Of a DNA stretch of 64,000 bases, positions 1 through 8,822 are shown in pieces; position 1 is the first letter of the stretch; each line of letters opens with the position of its first letter. The stretch lies in contig NZ_NERW01000003.1 in NCBI RefSeq assembly GCF_003063505.1, positions 906,228 to 970,227 of the forward strand, in the 5' to 3' direction. The DNA is from Limnohabitans sp. T6-20. GTDB taxonomy: Bacteria; Pseudomonadota; Gammaproteobacteria; Burkholderiales; Burkholderiaceae_C. The notes beneath the pieces were generated by a model that worked only from the letters and a program-made list of their open reading frames with translations, was not told the origin of the DNA and searched no databases. Both the position numbers and the translations under genes were made by a program.

Positions 1-284
1 TGGCCGGTGCTTCGGGCAAGAAGCTGGACGACACTTACAAACTGGCTTGGTTGCGCGGCCTCAAAACCACGTACTACCTGCGCACATCCAGCGCAACGCA
101 AGCGGAAAAATCGACAGTGCAAGCAGGCTCGCACAACGCAGTCTCTTCATCGGGTGCACCATCTTCAAGCATGAGCGCATTGGATGCAGCAGCGGCTTCA
201 GCGCAAGCGCAGATGAACGCGACACCAGCCACCGATGTCAAGTTTTGCGCGATCGATGATCCAGGTTGTGAGGCTTGCCAGTGA
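1..284 (+). CDS. nrdA: Ribonucleoside-diphosphate reductase alpha subunit, C-terminal end (partial)
   Basis: This is the 3' end of the gene for the large, catalytic subunit of class Ia ribonucleotide reductase, which makes deoxyribonucleotides. The reading frame is open from the window edge (first full codon at base 3). It begins with a typical NrdA segment, KTTYYLR, at about residues 21-27 of the fragment. A variable Ser/Ala-rich linker follows, and the protein ends in GCEACQ. The two cysteines two residues apart at the extreme C-terminus are the mobile thiol pair that re-reduces the active site and accepts electrons from thioredoxin or glutaredoxin. The call is supported by nrdB 141 bases downstream on the same strand. 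Confidence 0.93.
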   Translation, partial: AGASGKKLDDTYKLAWLRGLKTTYYLRTSSATQAEKSTVQAGSHNAVSSSGAPSSSMSALDAAAASAQAQMNATPATDVKFCAIDDPGCEACQ

Positions 285-297
285 TTTGAAAAACATT

Positions 298-323
298 GCA
301 CTTGGCTGTGACATGCCAAGTGC
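298..323 (+). other. nrdA-nrdB intergenic hairpin
   Basis: A perfect 9-bp stem (GCACTTGGC paired with GCCAAGTGC) with an 8-base loop lies 14 bases after the nrdA stop and about 100 bases before nrdB. No T-tract follows, so it is not a canonical intrinsic terminator. It could stabilise the 3' end of a processed nrdA message or set the nrdA:nrdB ratio. The hairpin is seen directly; the role is inference. Confidence 0.5.
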
Positions 324-425
324 GATGCAATTGAACAACACTTCACGGTTGCGCAGATCGAAAAAGTGCCTCGCTTCTTTGAATTTCGCGCGCTTGCTTT
401 CATAATTTGAGAATTGGAATTTTTT

Positions 426-1553
426 ATGTTGTCCTGGGACGATCAAGTCAAACCCGCATCGCAACCTGTGATGCCCTCTTTTTCCGGCGCTGGTGAAACA
501 ACAGCGCCTGCTGCTGCATCTTCAACAGCCAGCCCACGCCGCATGAATGCGGCAGACAAACGCATCATCAACGGCCAGACCGACGTCAACCAGCTGGTTC
601 CCTTCAAATACAAATGGGCTTGGGAGAAATACCTGGCCACCTGCGCCAACCACTGGATGCCGCAGGAAGTGAACATGAACCGGGACATCGCTTTGTGGAA
701 AGACCCCAACGGTCTGACCGAAGACGAGCGCCGCATCGTCAAGCGCAACCTCGGCTTTTTTGTCACCGCCGACTCGCTGGCGGCCAACAACATCGTGCTG
801 GGCACTTACCGCCACATCACAGCCCCCGAGTGCCGTCAGTTCTTGTTGCGCCAGGCCTTCGAAGAAGCCATCCACACCCACGCTTACCAGTACATTGTGG
901 AATCGCTGGGTCTGGACGAAAGCGAAATCTTTAACGCTTACAACGAAGTCCAGTCCATCCGCGACAAGGACGAGTTCCTGATCCCGTTCATCAACGTGAT
1001 CATGGACCCGAACTTCCATACCGGCACACTGCAAACCGACCAGACCTTGCTCAAGTCGCTGATCGTGTTCGCCTGCCTGATGGAAGGACTCTTCTTCTAT
1101 GTGGGCTTCACGCAAATTCTGGCGCTGGGTCGTCAAAACAAGATGACCGGCGCTGCCGAGCAGTACCAGTACATCCTGCGCGACGAGTCGATGCACTGCA
1201 ACTTCGGCATTGACCTGATCAACACCGTCAAACTTGAAAACCCACAGCTGTGGACAGCCGAGTTCAAGGCCGAAATCAAGGAACTGTTCCTCAAAGCAGT
1301 CGAACTCGAATACCGCTATGCCGAAGACACCATGCCGCGCGGCGTGCTCGGCATGAACGCGTCCATGTTCAAAGGCTATTTGCGCTACATCGCCAACCGC
1401 CGTGCCACCCAGATCGGCTTGGAGGCCTTGTTCCCGAACGAGGAAAATCCATTCCCCTGGATGAGCGAAATGATCGACCTGAAAAAAGAACGCAACTTCT
1501 TTGAAACCCGGGTCATCGAATACCAATCCGGTGGAGCCTTGTCCTGGGACTGA
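426..1553 (+). CDS. nrdB: Ribonucleoside-diphosphate reductase beta subunit
   Basis: The small subunit of class Ia ribonucleotide reductase (375 aa) carries the di-iron/tyrosyl-radical cofactor. All ligands can be placed: Asp116, Glu147 and His150 (EAIH), Glu220, and Glu254 and His257 (DESMH). The radical tyrosine is Tyr154, four residues after His150. The N-terminal 45 residues are a low-complexity Ala/Ser/Pro stretch longer than in E. coli. The C-terminal tail that docks on NrdA is present. I chose ATG 426; an in-frame TTG at 414 is possible but has no better ribosome site. It is co-directional with nrdA and probably co-transcribed. Confidence 0.96.
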   Translation: MLSWDDQVKPASQPVMPSFSGAGETTAPAAASSTASPRRMNAADKRIINGQTDVNQLVPFKYKWAWEKYLATCANHWMPQEVNMNRDIALWKDPNGLTEDERRIVKRNLGFFVTADSLAANNIVLGTYRHITAPECRQFLLRQAFEEAIHTHAYQYIVESLGLDESEIFNAYNEVQSIRDKDEFLIPFINVIMDPNFHTGTLQTDQTLLKSLIVFACLMEGLFFYVGFTQILALGRQNKMTGAAEQYQYILRDESMHCNFGIDLINTVKLENPQLWTAEFKAEIKELFLKAVELEYRYAEDTMPRGVLGMNASMFKGYLRYIANRRATQIGLEALFPNEENPFPWMSEMIDLKKERNFFETRVIEYQSGGALSWD

Positions 1554-1745
1554 TCTTCTGAACACCCCGTCAATGCAACCCCTCTTCAAGCCACACTTCG
1601 CAACGCCTTCGGGTGTTGGGAGCTGTGGCTTTCCCGCGTTCATGGTGTTGGGGGTTTCCTCAGCACCATGGATCGCTTTGTGCAATCCAACAAGCACCAA
1701 GCGTTCCCTTTCCGTTGAGTTCTCAACTTGATCAAGGAGAAAATC

Positions 1746-2273
1746 ATGGCAACTGCAAAAAAAGTAGCGGCAAAAAAAGCTGCTCCCGCAAAGAAGGCCG
1801 CTGTGGCCAAAAAACCCGCTGCTAAAAAAGCCGCTCCAGCTAAAAAAGCAGCTCCTAAAAAAGTAGCCGCCAAAAAGCCAGCAGCGAAAAAAGCCGCTCC
1901 AGCTAAAAAAGCAGCTCCTAAAAAAGTAGCCGCTAAAAAGCCAGCAGCGAAAAAAGCCGCTCCAGCTAAAAAAGCAGCTCCTAAAAAAGTAGCCGCCAAA
2001 AAGCCAGCAGCGAAAAAAGCCGCTCCAGCTAAAAAAGCAGCTCCTAAAAAAGTAGCCGCCAAAAAGCCAGCAGCGAAAAAAGCCGCTCCAGCTAAAAAAG
2101 CCGCAGCCAAGAAAACTGCTGCTAAAAAGCCAGCCGCCAAAAAGCCCGCTGTTAAAAAAGCTGCTAAAAAACCTGCTGCAAAGAAGGCATCTAAAGCACC
2201 CGCTGCCCCCGCTGCACAGACAACACTGAATCCACAAGCTGCATGGCCGTTTCCTTCGGCCGCCAAGCCCTGA
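1746..2273 (+). CDS. Histone H1-like DNA-binding protein, Lys/Ala-rich
   Basis: A 175-aa, extremely basic protein built from Lys-Lys-Ala-Ala/Pro units, resembling the C-terminal domain of eukaryotic histone H1 and bacterial relatives such as Bordetella BpH1, AlgP and HctB. These bind DNA without sequence specificity and compact the nucleoid. Residues 27-110 are four exact 21-residue repeats plus a partial fifth. The last 25 residues drop the lysine pattern and end in a conserved-looking tail with the motif AWPFP. Start ATG 1746 is fixed by the strong AAGGAG site six bases upstream. Lysines are mostly AAA, giving long A-runs. An intrinsic terminator follows at 2302. Confidence 0.88.
   Translation: MATAKKVAAKKAAPAKKAAVAKKPAAKKAAPAKKAAPKKVAAKKPAAKKAAPAKKAAPKKVAAKKPAAKKAAPAKKAAPKKVAAKKPAAKKAAPAKKAAPKKVAAKKPAAKKAAPAKKAAAKKTAAKKPAAKKPAVKKAAKKPAAKKASKAPAAPAAQTTLNPQAAWPFPSAAKP
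1824..2075 (+). repeat. Four tandem 63-bp in-frame repeats inside the histone-like gene
   Basis: Four copies of a 63-base unit, nearly identical at DNA level, encode a 21-residue Lys/Ala/Pro block. The unit length is a multiple of three, so copy-number change by replication slippage would lengthen or shorten the protein without a frameshift. A fifth, diverged partial copy follows. Confidence 0.9.
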
Positions 2274-2301
2274 TTCAAAAGTTAGACGCAAGTAGCGCTA
2301 A

Positions 2302-2334
2302 GGCCCGACACTGGCAACAGTGGCGGGCTTTTTT
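2302..2334 (+). terminator. Intrinsic terminator after the histone-like gene
   Basis: An inverted repeat (GCCCGACACTG with CAGTGGCGGGC, one mismatch) is followed at once by a run of six T residues on the plus strand, about 30 bases after the stop codon. This is a classic Rho-independent terminator for the plus-strand nrdB/histone region. Confidence 0.85.
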
Positions 2335-2372
2335 GTGGGCTCTGCGTTTTGTAGAAAGAGCCCGTGTTCAGC

Positions 2373-3242
2373 TCAGGGGTAGAAGCTGAGAAGCCGGTAT
2401 CCCGAGGGTGCCAGGTCATCTTCAGGCATGAGTTGCAATTGCCCATCCCAAGTTTGCCCGGGTGCCAAAGACGCTGGTGCACCCAGCTCTGCAACAGGAA
2501 TCACACGACGCAGCAAAGCTTTGTCTTGCGCACTTAAAAGCGTCAACTCCAAAGCAGGTGTCTGCAAAGGCTTCGATGTGGCATTGCGCCACGACCACCT
2601 GAGCAAAAAGCCACCCTCTTCACGCGGCGTCAAACTGGAGTTCTCAATGACCATGCCATCGCGCACTTGCAGCGAAGAGACATTGCAACCCCATGTGCGG
2701 CAAACCATCTGCCAAATTCTTGCAATGCTGGGATCAGCCGCTGCAAGCGTGCGGCGTTCGATCCAAAGCCACTGGAGCGCAAGCGCTAACAACAAGACCA
2801 GCACGCCCAACTTTATCCGCCACGAATGCTGCCCCCTCGTTTGGCCTGGGTTCTTCTCAGGTTGTGCAGCGTATGACTGGTGATGACCGTTTTCGTTTGA
2901 AGCCGCAGGCGTCGCCTCGTTGCGCAAGGGCGACAAGGGCTGGGGTTTGAAGGTCGCGAGGGCTTCTTCAAATGCAGACACGGCTGTCACAGTTTGAACA
3001 ACCGTTTCGGACCTGTCTTCTTGCTTGAGCAATTCGTCGATGACCAAGCGCTCTGCGTTGTCAACAGGAGCAGCCGTCTCGCGGTCGATCAACGCGGTCT
3101 CAGGCCATGCCACCACCAAACCCGTGCTGTCAAAAGCATGCTGGCATTGTCCGCAGCGCAACCAAGCTTTAGCGATCTTGAGCTGATCAGGCACCAGCTT
3201 GTAGATCGTGCCGCATTCAGGGCAACGGACAATCCAGGTCAT
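2373..3242 (-). CDS. Zinc-ribbon DUF3426 membrane protein
   Basis: A 289-aa protein with an N-terminal MJ0042-type zinc ribbon: CPECGT at residues 8-13 and CGQCQHAF at about residues 30-37. A low-complexity linker follows, then one transmembrane helix at about residues 145-165 (LGVLVLLLALALQWLW). The C-terminal periplasmic DUF3426 domain covers about residues 190-289. Function is unknown; the family is very often encoded directly after prmA in Betaproteobacteria, as here. The start is ATG 3242, 39 bases after the prmA stop, so it is probably the last gene of the accB-accC-prmA unit. The ribbon could bind RNA or protein, but nothing in the sequence decides this. Confidence 0.85.
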   Translation of the reverse strand: MTWIVRCPECGTIYKLVPDQLKIAKAWLRCGQCQHAFDSTGLVVAWPETALIDRETAAPVDNAERLVIDELLKQEDRSETVVQTVTAVSAFEEALATFKPQPLSPLRNEATPAASNENGHHQSYAAQPEKNPGQTRGQHSWRIKLGVLVLLLALALQWLWIERRTLAAADPSIARIWQMVCRTWGCNVSSLQVRDGMVIENSSLTPREEGGFLLRWSWRNATSKPLQTPALELTLLSAQDKALLRRVIPVAELGAPASLAPGQTWDGQLQLMPEDDLAPSGYRLLSFYP

Positions 3243-3281
3243 GCGGCGGCAAGGTTCATGGCCAGCACCTTTGCTTGCCGA

Positions 3282-4178
3282 TCAGACCAAAGCAGCGGCC
3301 GATTGGGCTGTCATCAGGATCCAGCCATCTTCGCTGTCAGCGACTTCCAGCTGAATCCAGGGGGCATAAGCGGCCTTGAGTTCATCGGCCTGTCGCTCCA
3401 AAATGCCGGCAAGCACCAACGAACCGCCCGACGCCACATAAGAGCACAGCAAAGGAGCCAGCACCTTGAGGGGTGTGGCTAAAATATTGGCCAGCACCGT
3501 CTGGTATTGACCCTTGGCCTTGTCAGGCAAACCCGCCAACAACTGAACATGGTTGGCTTCAGCGTTCAGCTCGGTGGACGTGACCGCCGCCTCGTCGATG
3601 TCCACAGCGTCAATGGACGAGGCACCGTACTTGGCCGCTCCGATGGCCAAAATACCCGAACCGCAACCGTAATCCAGCACGCGCTGACCTTGCACGCCGT
3701 GCTGAGCAATCCAGCGCAAGCACATGCGGGTGGTCGGGTGCGTGCCCGTGCCAAAGGCCAAACCAGGGTCCAGCCGGATGATCTGCTTGGCTTGCGCAGG
3801 CGGTTCGTGCCATGTGGGCACGATCCAGAAATCAGGGGTGATTTCAACCGGTGCAAACTGCGATTGGGTCAAACGCACCCAGTCCTGATCGGCCAGCAAC
3901 TGAACGCCCAAAATGCGACATCCCTCAAAAAAGTCCTGCGCTGACAACAGCTGCAGCGCTTCTTGCGCTTGCGCCTCTTGAGCAAATAAAGCCACCATGC
4001 GCGAGCGCTGCCAGCCGTCTTTGGGCGGCGGCATGCCGGGCTCACCAAACAAGGCCTGCTCTGCAGGGGTCTGGGCATCGGCGTCCTCCACCGACACACT
4101 CAAGGCATCGAGCGCATCGAGGGCATCGCTCAGGACATCGACCCGGTCTTCCGGGCACAGCAAGCTCAGTTCAAACAT
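3282..4178 (-). CDS. prmA: Ribosomal protein L11 methyltransferase
   Basis: This SAM-dependent methyltransferase (298 aa, normal length) trimethylates ribosomal protein L11. The N-terminal substrate-recognition domain is followed by a Rossmann fold with motif I VLDYGCGSGILAIGA at about residues 165-180 and the catalytic-region NILA motif at about 231. The conserved FGTGTHPTT signature just before motif I is specific to PrmA. Transcription order is accC, prmA, DUF3426. The accC-prmA gap is only six bases, indicating co-transcription. Confidence 0.95.
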   Translation of the reverse strand: MFELSLLCPEDRVDVLSDALDALDALSVSVEDADAQTPAEQALFGEPGMPPPKDGWQRSRMVALFAQEAQAQEALQLLSAQDFFEGCRILGVQLLADQDWVRLTQSQFAPVEITPDFWIVPTWHEPPAQAKQIIRLDPGLAFGTGTHPTTRMCLRWIAQHGVQGQRVLDYGCGSGILAIGAAKYGASSIDAVDIDEAAVTSTELNAEANHVQLLAGLPDKAKGQYQTVLANILATPLKVLAPLLCSYVASGGSLVLAGILERQADELKAAYAPWIQLEVADSEDGWILMTAQSAAALV

Positions 4179-4184
4179 AGCGTC

Positions 4185-5534
4185 TCAGCGTTTGTGCTGG
4201 CTCAGCCAGTGTTCAAGGTAGTGGATGTTGGTACCACCCTGCATGAATTTGGCATCCACCATCAGCTCGCGGTGCAACGGGATGTTGGTGCTGATGCCTT
4301 CGATCACCGTCTCGTTCAAGGCGGTTTGCATGCGGGCCAAGGCCTGCTCGCGGGTATCGCCGTGAACAATCAACTTGCCAATCATCGAGTCGTAGTTCGG
4401 GGGCACGAAGTAGTTGTTGTAGACGTGTGAGTCCACCCGCACACCTGGTCCACCGGGCATGTGCCAAGACGTCACACGTCCAGGCGAAGGCGTGAACTTG
4501 AAGGCGTCTTCGGCGTTGATACGGCATTCGATGGCATGACCGCGAATTTCAATTTGACGTTGCGTGAATGGCAACTTTTCACCGGCAGCGACCATGATCT
4601 GCGTCTTCACGATGTCCACACCGGTCACCCACTCGGTCACGGGGTGTTCGACCTGCACGCGGGTGTTCATTTCAATGAAATAGAACTCGCCGTTTTCGTA
4701 CAAAAACTCGAAAGTGCCGGCACCGCGGTAATTGATCTTCTTGCAGGCGGCCACGCAACGCTCGCCGATCTTGTCGATCAGCTTGCGGGGAATACCCGGT
4801 GCTGGCGCTTCTTCGATCACTTTTTGGTGACGGCGCTGCATGGAGCAATCGCGCTCACCCAAGTAAACCGCATTCTTGTGCTTGTCAGCCAAAATCTGGA
4901 TTTCGATGTGGCGCGGGTTCTGCAGGAACTTTTCCATGTAGACCGCAGGATTGTTAAAAGCAGCACCCGCTTCGGCCTTGGTCATTTGCACCGCGTTGAT
5001 CAGGGCCGCTTCGGTATGCACGACGCGCATGCCACGACCGCCGCCGCCGCCAGCGGCCTTGATGATCACCGGGTAACCCACGCTCTTGGCAATGCGGCGA
5101 ATCTGAACCGGATCGTCGGGCAGTTCGCCCTCAGAGCCAGGCACGCAAGGCACGCCCGCACGGATCATCGCCTGCTTGGCAGACACTTTGTCACCCATGA
5201 TGCGGATCGAGTCCGGCGTGGGTCCAATGAACTGGAAACCGCTTTTTTCGACGCGCTCAGCAAAGTCAGCGTTTTCACTCAGAAAGCCATAGCCGGGATG
5301 AATGGCCTCGGCATCGGTCACCTCAGCGGCCGAAATGATGGCGGGCATGTTGAGGTAGCTCAGCGAAGAAGCCGCCGGGCCAATGCACACGGCTTCTTCG
5401 GCCAACTTCACGTATTTCGCGTCTTTGTCGGCCTCGGAATACACCATGACCGCTTTGACGCCCAACTCTCGGCATGCGCGCTGGATTCGCAAAGCGATCT
5501 CACCGCGGTTGGCCACCAGGATTTTCTTGAACAT
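4185..5534 (-). CDS. accC: Acetyl-CoA carboxylase, biotin carboxylase subunit
   Basis: The ATP-dependent carboxylation of biotin on AccB, the first half-reaction of fatty acid synthesis. At 449 aa it is full length: an N-terminal biotin-carboxylase domain ([13 protein letters not shown]), an ATP-grasp fold with the Gly-rich loop GGGGRGMR at about 164-171, the signature [14 protein letters not shown] at about 288-301, and the C-terminal domain. It is encoded 15 bases after accB as the usual accBC pair. Confidence 0.97.
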   Translation of the reverse strand: MFKKILVANRGEIALRIQRACRELGVKAVMVYSEADKDAKYVKLAEEAVCIGPAASSLSYLNMPAIISAAEVTDAEAIHPGYGFLSENADFAERVEKSGFQFIGPTPDSIRIMGDKVSAKQAMIRAGVPCVPGSEGELPDDPVQIRRIAKSVGYPVIIKAAGGGGGRGMRVVHTEAALINAVQMTKAEAGAAFNNPAVYMEKFLQNPRHIEIQILADKHKNAVYLGERDCSMQRRHQKVIEEAPAPGIPRKLIDKIGERCVAACKKINYRGAGTFEFLYENGEFYFIEMNTRVQVEHPVTEWVTGVDIVKTQIMVAAGEKLPFTQRQIEIRGHAIECRINAEDAFKFTPSPGRVTSWHMPGGPGVRVDSHVYNNYFVPPNYDSMIGKLIVHGDTREQALARMQTALNETVIEGISTNIPLHRELMVDAKFMQGGTNIHYLEHWLSQHKR

Positions 5535-5549
5535 GAAATCCCCGTTTGC

Positions 5550-6002
5550 TTATTCGACGATGAACAAGGGCTGACCGTATTCCACAGCCTGGCCGTTTTC
5601 ACACAGGATCTGCGTGACAGTGCCCGATTTGTCGGACTCGATCTCGTTGAGGATCTTCATGGCTTCGATGATGCACAGGGTGTCGCCCTCTTTCACCACA
5701 GAACCGATTTGAACGAAGGGTGCAGCGCCCGGGCTGGACGAACGGTAGAAAGTGCCCACCATCGGTGATTTGACGGCATGACCAGCTGGCACCACGGGGG
5801 CAGCGGGTGCTTCTGCCACGACAGGAGCTGCAACCGGTGCGCTGGCCACAGCGACAGGGACCGCCTGCTGCATGACCATCGGGGCAGCAACGCCCATGCT
5901 TTTGACAATGCGAACCTTGCCTTCTGCCTCGGTGATTTCGAGTTCAGAAACATTCGAATCAGACACCAGATCAATCAGTGTTTTGAGTTTGCGCAAATCC
6001 AT
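5550..6002 (-). CDS. accB: Biotin carboxyl carrier protein of acetyl-CoA carboxylase
   Basis: A 150-aa BCCP. The biotinylation motif EAMKILNEI places biotin on Lys116. Residues 1-35 form the N-terminal segment, 36-75 are an Ala/Pro/Val-rich flexible linker, and 76-150 the biotinyl domain with the thumb region ([10 protein letters not shown]). An SD-like GGAGG lies upstream of the ATG. The 161-base gap upstream, before the tlpA-like stop, probably holds the accBC promoter. Confidence 0.96.
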   Translation of the reverse strand: MDLRKLKTLIDLVSDSNVSELEITEAEGKVRIVKSMGVAAPMVMQQAVPVAVASAPVAAPVVAEAPAAPVVPAGHAVKSPMVGTFYRSSSPGAAPFVQIGSVVKEGDTLCIIEAMKILNEIESDKSGTVTQILCENGQAVEYGQPLFIVE

Positions 6003-6163
6003 AGATCCTCCATCGCGTTGAGCACATGTAATGGATCGAATTTACACCAATTTTCATCAAAACACCCCGAAACTGCAGCCATTCAAGACGATAGAAGCGG
6101 AAATTCACCAGAATTTGATGAATTCACTTGTCAAAAACAGAAGGGAATAAGCCCTGAACAAGC

Positions 6164-6724
6164 TTAACCGGCAGCAGCCCCCCACTGAAGCAAATCGTCT
6201 TTCGTCAATTGACCCATCTTTTGCCGCCAAATACTGCCATCTGCTTTGAAAAACACAGTAAACGGCAAGCCGCCCGCAGCATTGCCCAGCGTTTTGGCCA
6301 ACTCGGTGCCCGCCAACCCCGCCATGCCAACCGGGAATCCCAAGGGTTGACGCCCCAGGAATCGGCGCACCGCACTGGGCTGGTCAATGGCCAAAGCAAG
6401 CACTTGATGGCCGTTGGGTGCATGTTCGCGCCAAAAAGCATCCAACATGGGCAATTCATCGACACACGGTGGGCACCAGGTCGCCCAAAAGTTCAGCAGC
6501 AGGGGTTTCCCACGAAATGCCGACATGCGCAAACCCTCACCCGAAGGGGTTTCGAACTGTTCTGACCAGACCGGGTGATGGCTCGCATCCGCCACCGCTT
6601 TGGGCTCCAAACGCCACAAGGCCAAGCCCATGCCTGCCACCGCAGCCGCCGCGCCGGCCCCCAAAATCACATTGCGCCGTGAGGCACCAGAGCTTTGATG
6701 GTTCATGTCCGGATTGTCTTTCAT
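6164..6724 (-). CDS. TlpA/ResA-like thiol-disulfide oxidoreductase
   Basis: A 186-aa membrane-anchored or exported thioredoxin-fold protein. Residues 17-37 are a signal/anchor with a twin-Arg start (SRRNVILGAG), so Tat export is possible. The thioredoxin fold has the redox motif WCPPC (Cys84, Cys87) in the context NFWATWCPPCVDELP typical of TlpA. These proteins reduce disulfides in the periplasm, often for cytochrome c or copper-site assembly; the partner cannot be told here. ATG 6724 overlaps the TGA of the upstream 194-aa gene as ATGA, implying coupled translation. A second Met at residue 7 is an alternative start. Confidence 0.85.
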   Translation of the reverse strand: MKDNPDMNHQSSGASRRNVILGAGAAAAVAGMGLALWRLEPKAVADASHHPVWSEQFETPSGEGLRMSAFRGKPLLLNFWATWCPPCVDELPMLDAFWREHAPNGHQVLALAIDQPSAVRRFLGRQPLGFPVGMAGLAGTELAKTLGNAAGGLPFTVFFKADGSIWRQKMGQLTKDDLLQWGAAAG

Positions 6725-7305
6725 GCTGCCAACAGGCGCTCCAGCGCCACCAAATCCCCTCGGGGTGAGCGGCCTTGGGCATCGGGCAGCAAGGCGCCAC
6801 GCAAATCGTCCAGGTCGTAAATGCGCAAATGCACACCCACATCTTCGTCCAACGGTGCGCAAAAGCTGTGCAAACTCAGCACATCCACATCATCACCGTG
6901 CAAGCCCCGAACAGTCTGGACTTCGTAACGCTGGTTCTGATTGATCAGCGCGATCTCAGCCGATTTGGGATCGTCACAAAACAAAGCCAGATCGACGTCG
7001 CACAAACGGGTGGCCCAGCCCTGCCAGACCGCGCCACCCAGGTGCGGACGAAATTCGGCCAAGCGCTGCATCCAGACCTTGGCCAATTCACGCAAAGCGA
7101 GCAGTTCACCCGGCTGGGTGTCGGCGCAAAACAGGGCGATGTAGTCACGCACCTCGGACTCCACCACGTCGTTGGGAGGCAAGGCCGTGCGGCCAGGCAA
7201 GCCCAACTCCTTGAGGGCCCGGTGTTTGGCTGGCCCAAAAGCCAAGCCTTCTTCCACCACCAACCGGGCGGCTGTCGCAGCAATTTCAAGGGCAACATCG
7301 TTCAT
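6721..7305 (-). CDS. Conserved protein of unknown function, possible nucleotidyltransferase fold
   Basis: A 194-aa soluble protein divergently transcribed from mpl (60-base gap) and overlapping the tlpA-like gene by four bases. I do not recognise a named family with certainty. The segment GGAVWQGWATRLCDVDLALF at about residues 94-113 has the spacing of a nucleotidyltransferase motif (Gly pair, then Asp-x-Asp), and a later VDVLSLHSF could supply another acidic residue. This is weak evidence. The start ATG 7305 is the first that avoids overlap with mpl. No signal peptide or membrane helix. Confidence 0.7.
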   Translation of the reverse strand: MNDVALEIAATAARLVVEEGLAFGPAKHRALKELGLPGRTALPPNDVVESEVRDYIALFCADTQPGELLALRELAKVWMQRLAEFRPHLGGAVWQGWATRLCDVDLALFCDDPKSAEIALINQNQRYEVQTVRGLHGDDVDVLSLHSFCAPLDEDVGVHLRIYDLDDLRGALLPDAQGRSPRGDLVALERLLAA

Positions 7306-7365
7306 GGGTGCCGATTGTGCCCGGGCAGATGCCTGAGCCACGTCTGCGCCACCTAAAATCCCCCC

Positions 7366-8748
7366 ATGCATATTCATATTTTGGGCATTTGTGGCACCTT
7401 CATGGGTGGTTTGGCGGCATTGGCGCGAGAAGCCGGGCACCGGGTCACCGGTTGTGACGCCGGTGTTTACCCGCCGATGAGCGACCAGCTGCGCGCTCTG
7501 GGCATCGAGCTGATCGAAGGCTTTGGTGCCGATCAGATGGATTTGAAGCCTGACATGTACGTGGTCGGCAACGTGGTCAGCCGTGCGCGCTTGGCTGAAG
7601 GAAGCCCCAAATTCCCGCTGATGGAAGCCATTCTGGAAGCGGGTGCGCCCTACACCAGCGGCCCGCAGTGGCTGGCCGAACACGTGCTGCAAGGCAAGCA
7701 TGTCCTGGCGGTGGCGGGCACCCACGGCAAAACCACCACCACCTCGATGCTCACCTGGGTGCTGGAGCAAGCGGGTTTGCAACCGGGCTTTCTGGTGGGC
7801 GGCGTGCCGCTCAACTTTGGCGTCTCGGCCCGGCTGGGCGGCGGCCAATATTTCGTGATCGAGGCCGACGAATACGACACGGCCTTCTTCGACAAGCGCA
7901 GCAAGTTCGTGCACTACCGCCCGCGCACCGCGATCCTGAACAATTTGGAGTTCGACCACGCCGACATCTTTGACGACCTGGCCGCCATCGAACGCCAGTT
8001 CCACCACTTGGTGCGCACCGTGCCCGGCTCAGGCCGCGTGGTGGTCAACGGCCTGGAAGAAAGCCTGACCCGCGTGCTGGGCCAAGGCTGCTGGAGCGAA
8101 GTGCGCACATTTGGCAGCGCCGTCAGCGACTTTGTCGCCGAAGGTGAGCCCTCGCACTTCAAGGTCTTGCAGGCCGGGAAACTGGCGGCAGAAGTCCAGT
8201 GGGCCATCGGCGGCGTGCACAACCAGCTCAACGCATTGGCGACCATCGCCGCTGCCGAACATGTGGGCGTAGCACCATCCGTAACGGCGCAGGCGCTGGC
8301 CACGTTTGAAAACGTCAAACGCCGCATGGAAGTGCGCGGCACCATTCCATTCGAAGGGGGCGGCATCACCGTCTACGACGACTTCGCCCACCACCCCACG
8401 GCGATCCGCACCACCGTCAACGGCCTGCGCCGTCAGGTGGGCCAGGCACGCATCCTCGCGATCTTTGAGCCGCGCAGCAACACCATGAAGCTCGGCACGA
8501 TGAAGGCCCAGCTGCCCTGGAGTCTGGAAGAAGCCGATCTGGCGTTTTGCCATTCGGGTGGCCTGGACTGGGATGCCAAAGCAGCCCTTGCGTCCATGGG
8601 CGCACGTGCGCAAGTGGGTGCCAACATAGACGAGGTGATTGCGCAGGTGCTGGCCCAGGCCAGACCGGGCGATCACCTGCTGTGCATGAGCAATGGCGGG
8701 TTTGGGGGTATTCACGCCAAACTGCTGGAAAAACTGGGATTTCTTTGA
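7366..8748 (+). CDS. mpl: UDP-N-acetylmuramate:L-Ala-gamma-D-Glu-meso-DAP ligase
   Basis: The peptidoglycan-recycling ligase that attaches the recovered tripeptide to UDP-MurNAc. It is a Mur-ligase family member of 460 aa: the N-terminal Rossmann domain starts MHIHILGICGTFMGG, the ATP P-loop is GTHGKTTTT at residues 118-126, and the C-terminal domain contains the DDFAHHPTA motif. Mpl differs from MurC by the TFMGG N-terminus and the GVPLNF segment, both present. It lies apart from the dcw cluster that begins about 11 kb away on the other strand. Confidence 0.95.
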   Translation: MHIHILGICGTFMGGLAALAREAGHRVTGCDAGVYPPMSDQLRALGIELIEGFGADQMDLKPDMYVVGNVVSRARLAEGSPKFPLMEAILEAGAPYTSGPQWLAEHVLQGKHVLAVAGTHGKTTTTSMLTWVLEQAGLQPGFLVGGVPLNFGVSARLGGGQYFVIEADEYDTAFFDKRSKFVHYRPRTAILNNLEFDHADIFDDLAAIERQFHHLVRTVPGSGRVVVNGLEESLTRVLGQGCWSEVRTFGSAVSDFVAEGEPSHFKVLQAGKLAAEVQWAIGGVHNQLNALATIAAAEHVGVAPSVTAQALATFENVKRRMEVRGTIPFEGGGITVYDDFAHHPTAIRTTVNGLRRQVGQARILAIFEPRSNTMKLGTMKAQLPWSLEEADLAFCHSGGLDWDAKAALASMGARAQVGANIDEVIAQVLAQARPGDHLLCMSNGGFGGIHAKLLEKLGFL

Positions 8749-8822
8749 TCATCGTCTGACGGGTTCACAAGCCCATTGGACAAATCATTGCAGTACAAAA
8801 AGCTTCTTTGAAATTCAATCCA

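Noticed and set aside
1824..2075. Tandem repeats as a CRISPR array
   Set aside because: Units are contiguous without unique spacers and encode a regular Lys/Ala protein.
522..2291. Long 589-codon minus-strand frame
   Set aside because: It is antisense to nrdB and the histone-like repeats; its Phe/Ser/Cys/Gly-rich repeats are the mirror of Lys/Ala codons, and nrdB on the other strand has all catalytic residues.
4461..5768. 435-codon plus-strand frame
   Set aside because: Antisense shadow of accC and accB, with no motif and His/Asp-rich composition typical of the reverse frame of a high-GC gene.
7306..8007. Upstream extension of the 194-aa minus-strand gene through mpl
   Set aside because: The frame is open but overlaps mpl entirely; composition turns His/Gln-rich beyond ATG 7305, so that ATG is taken as the start.
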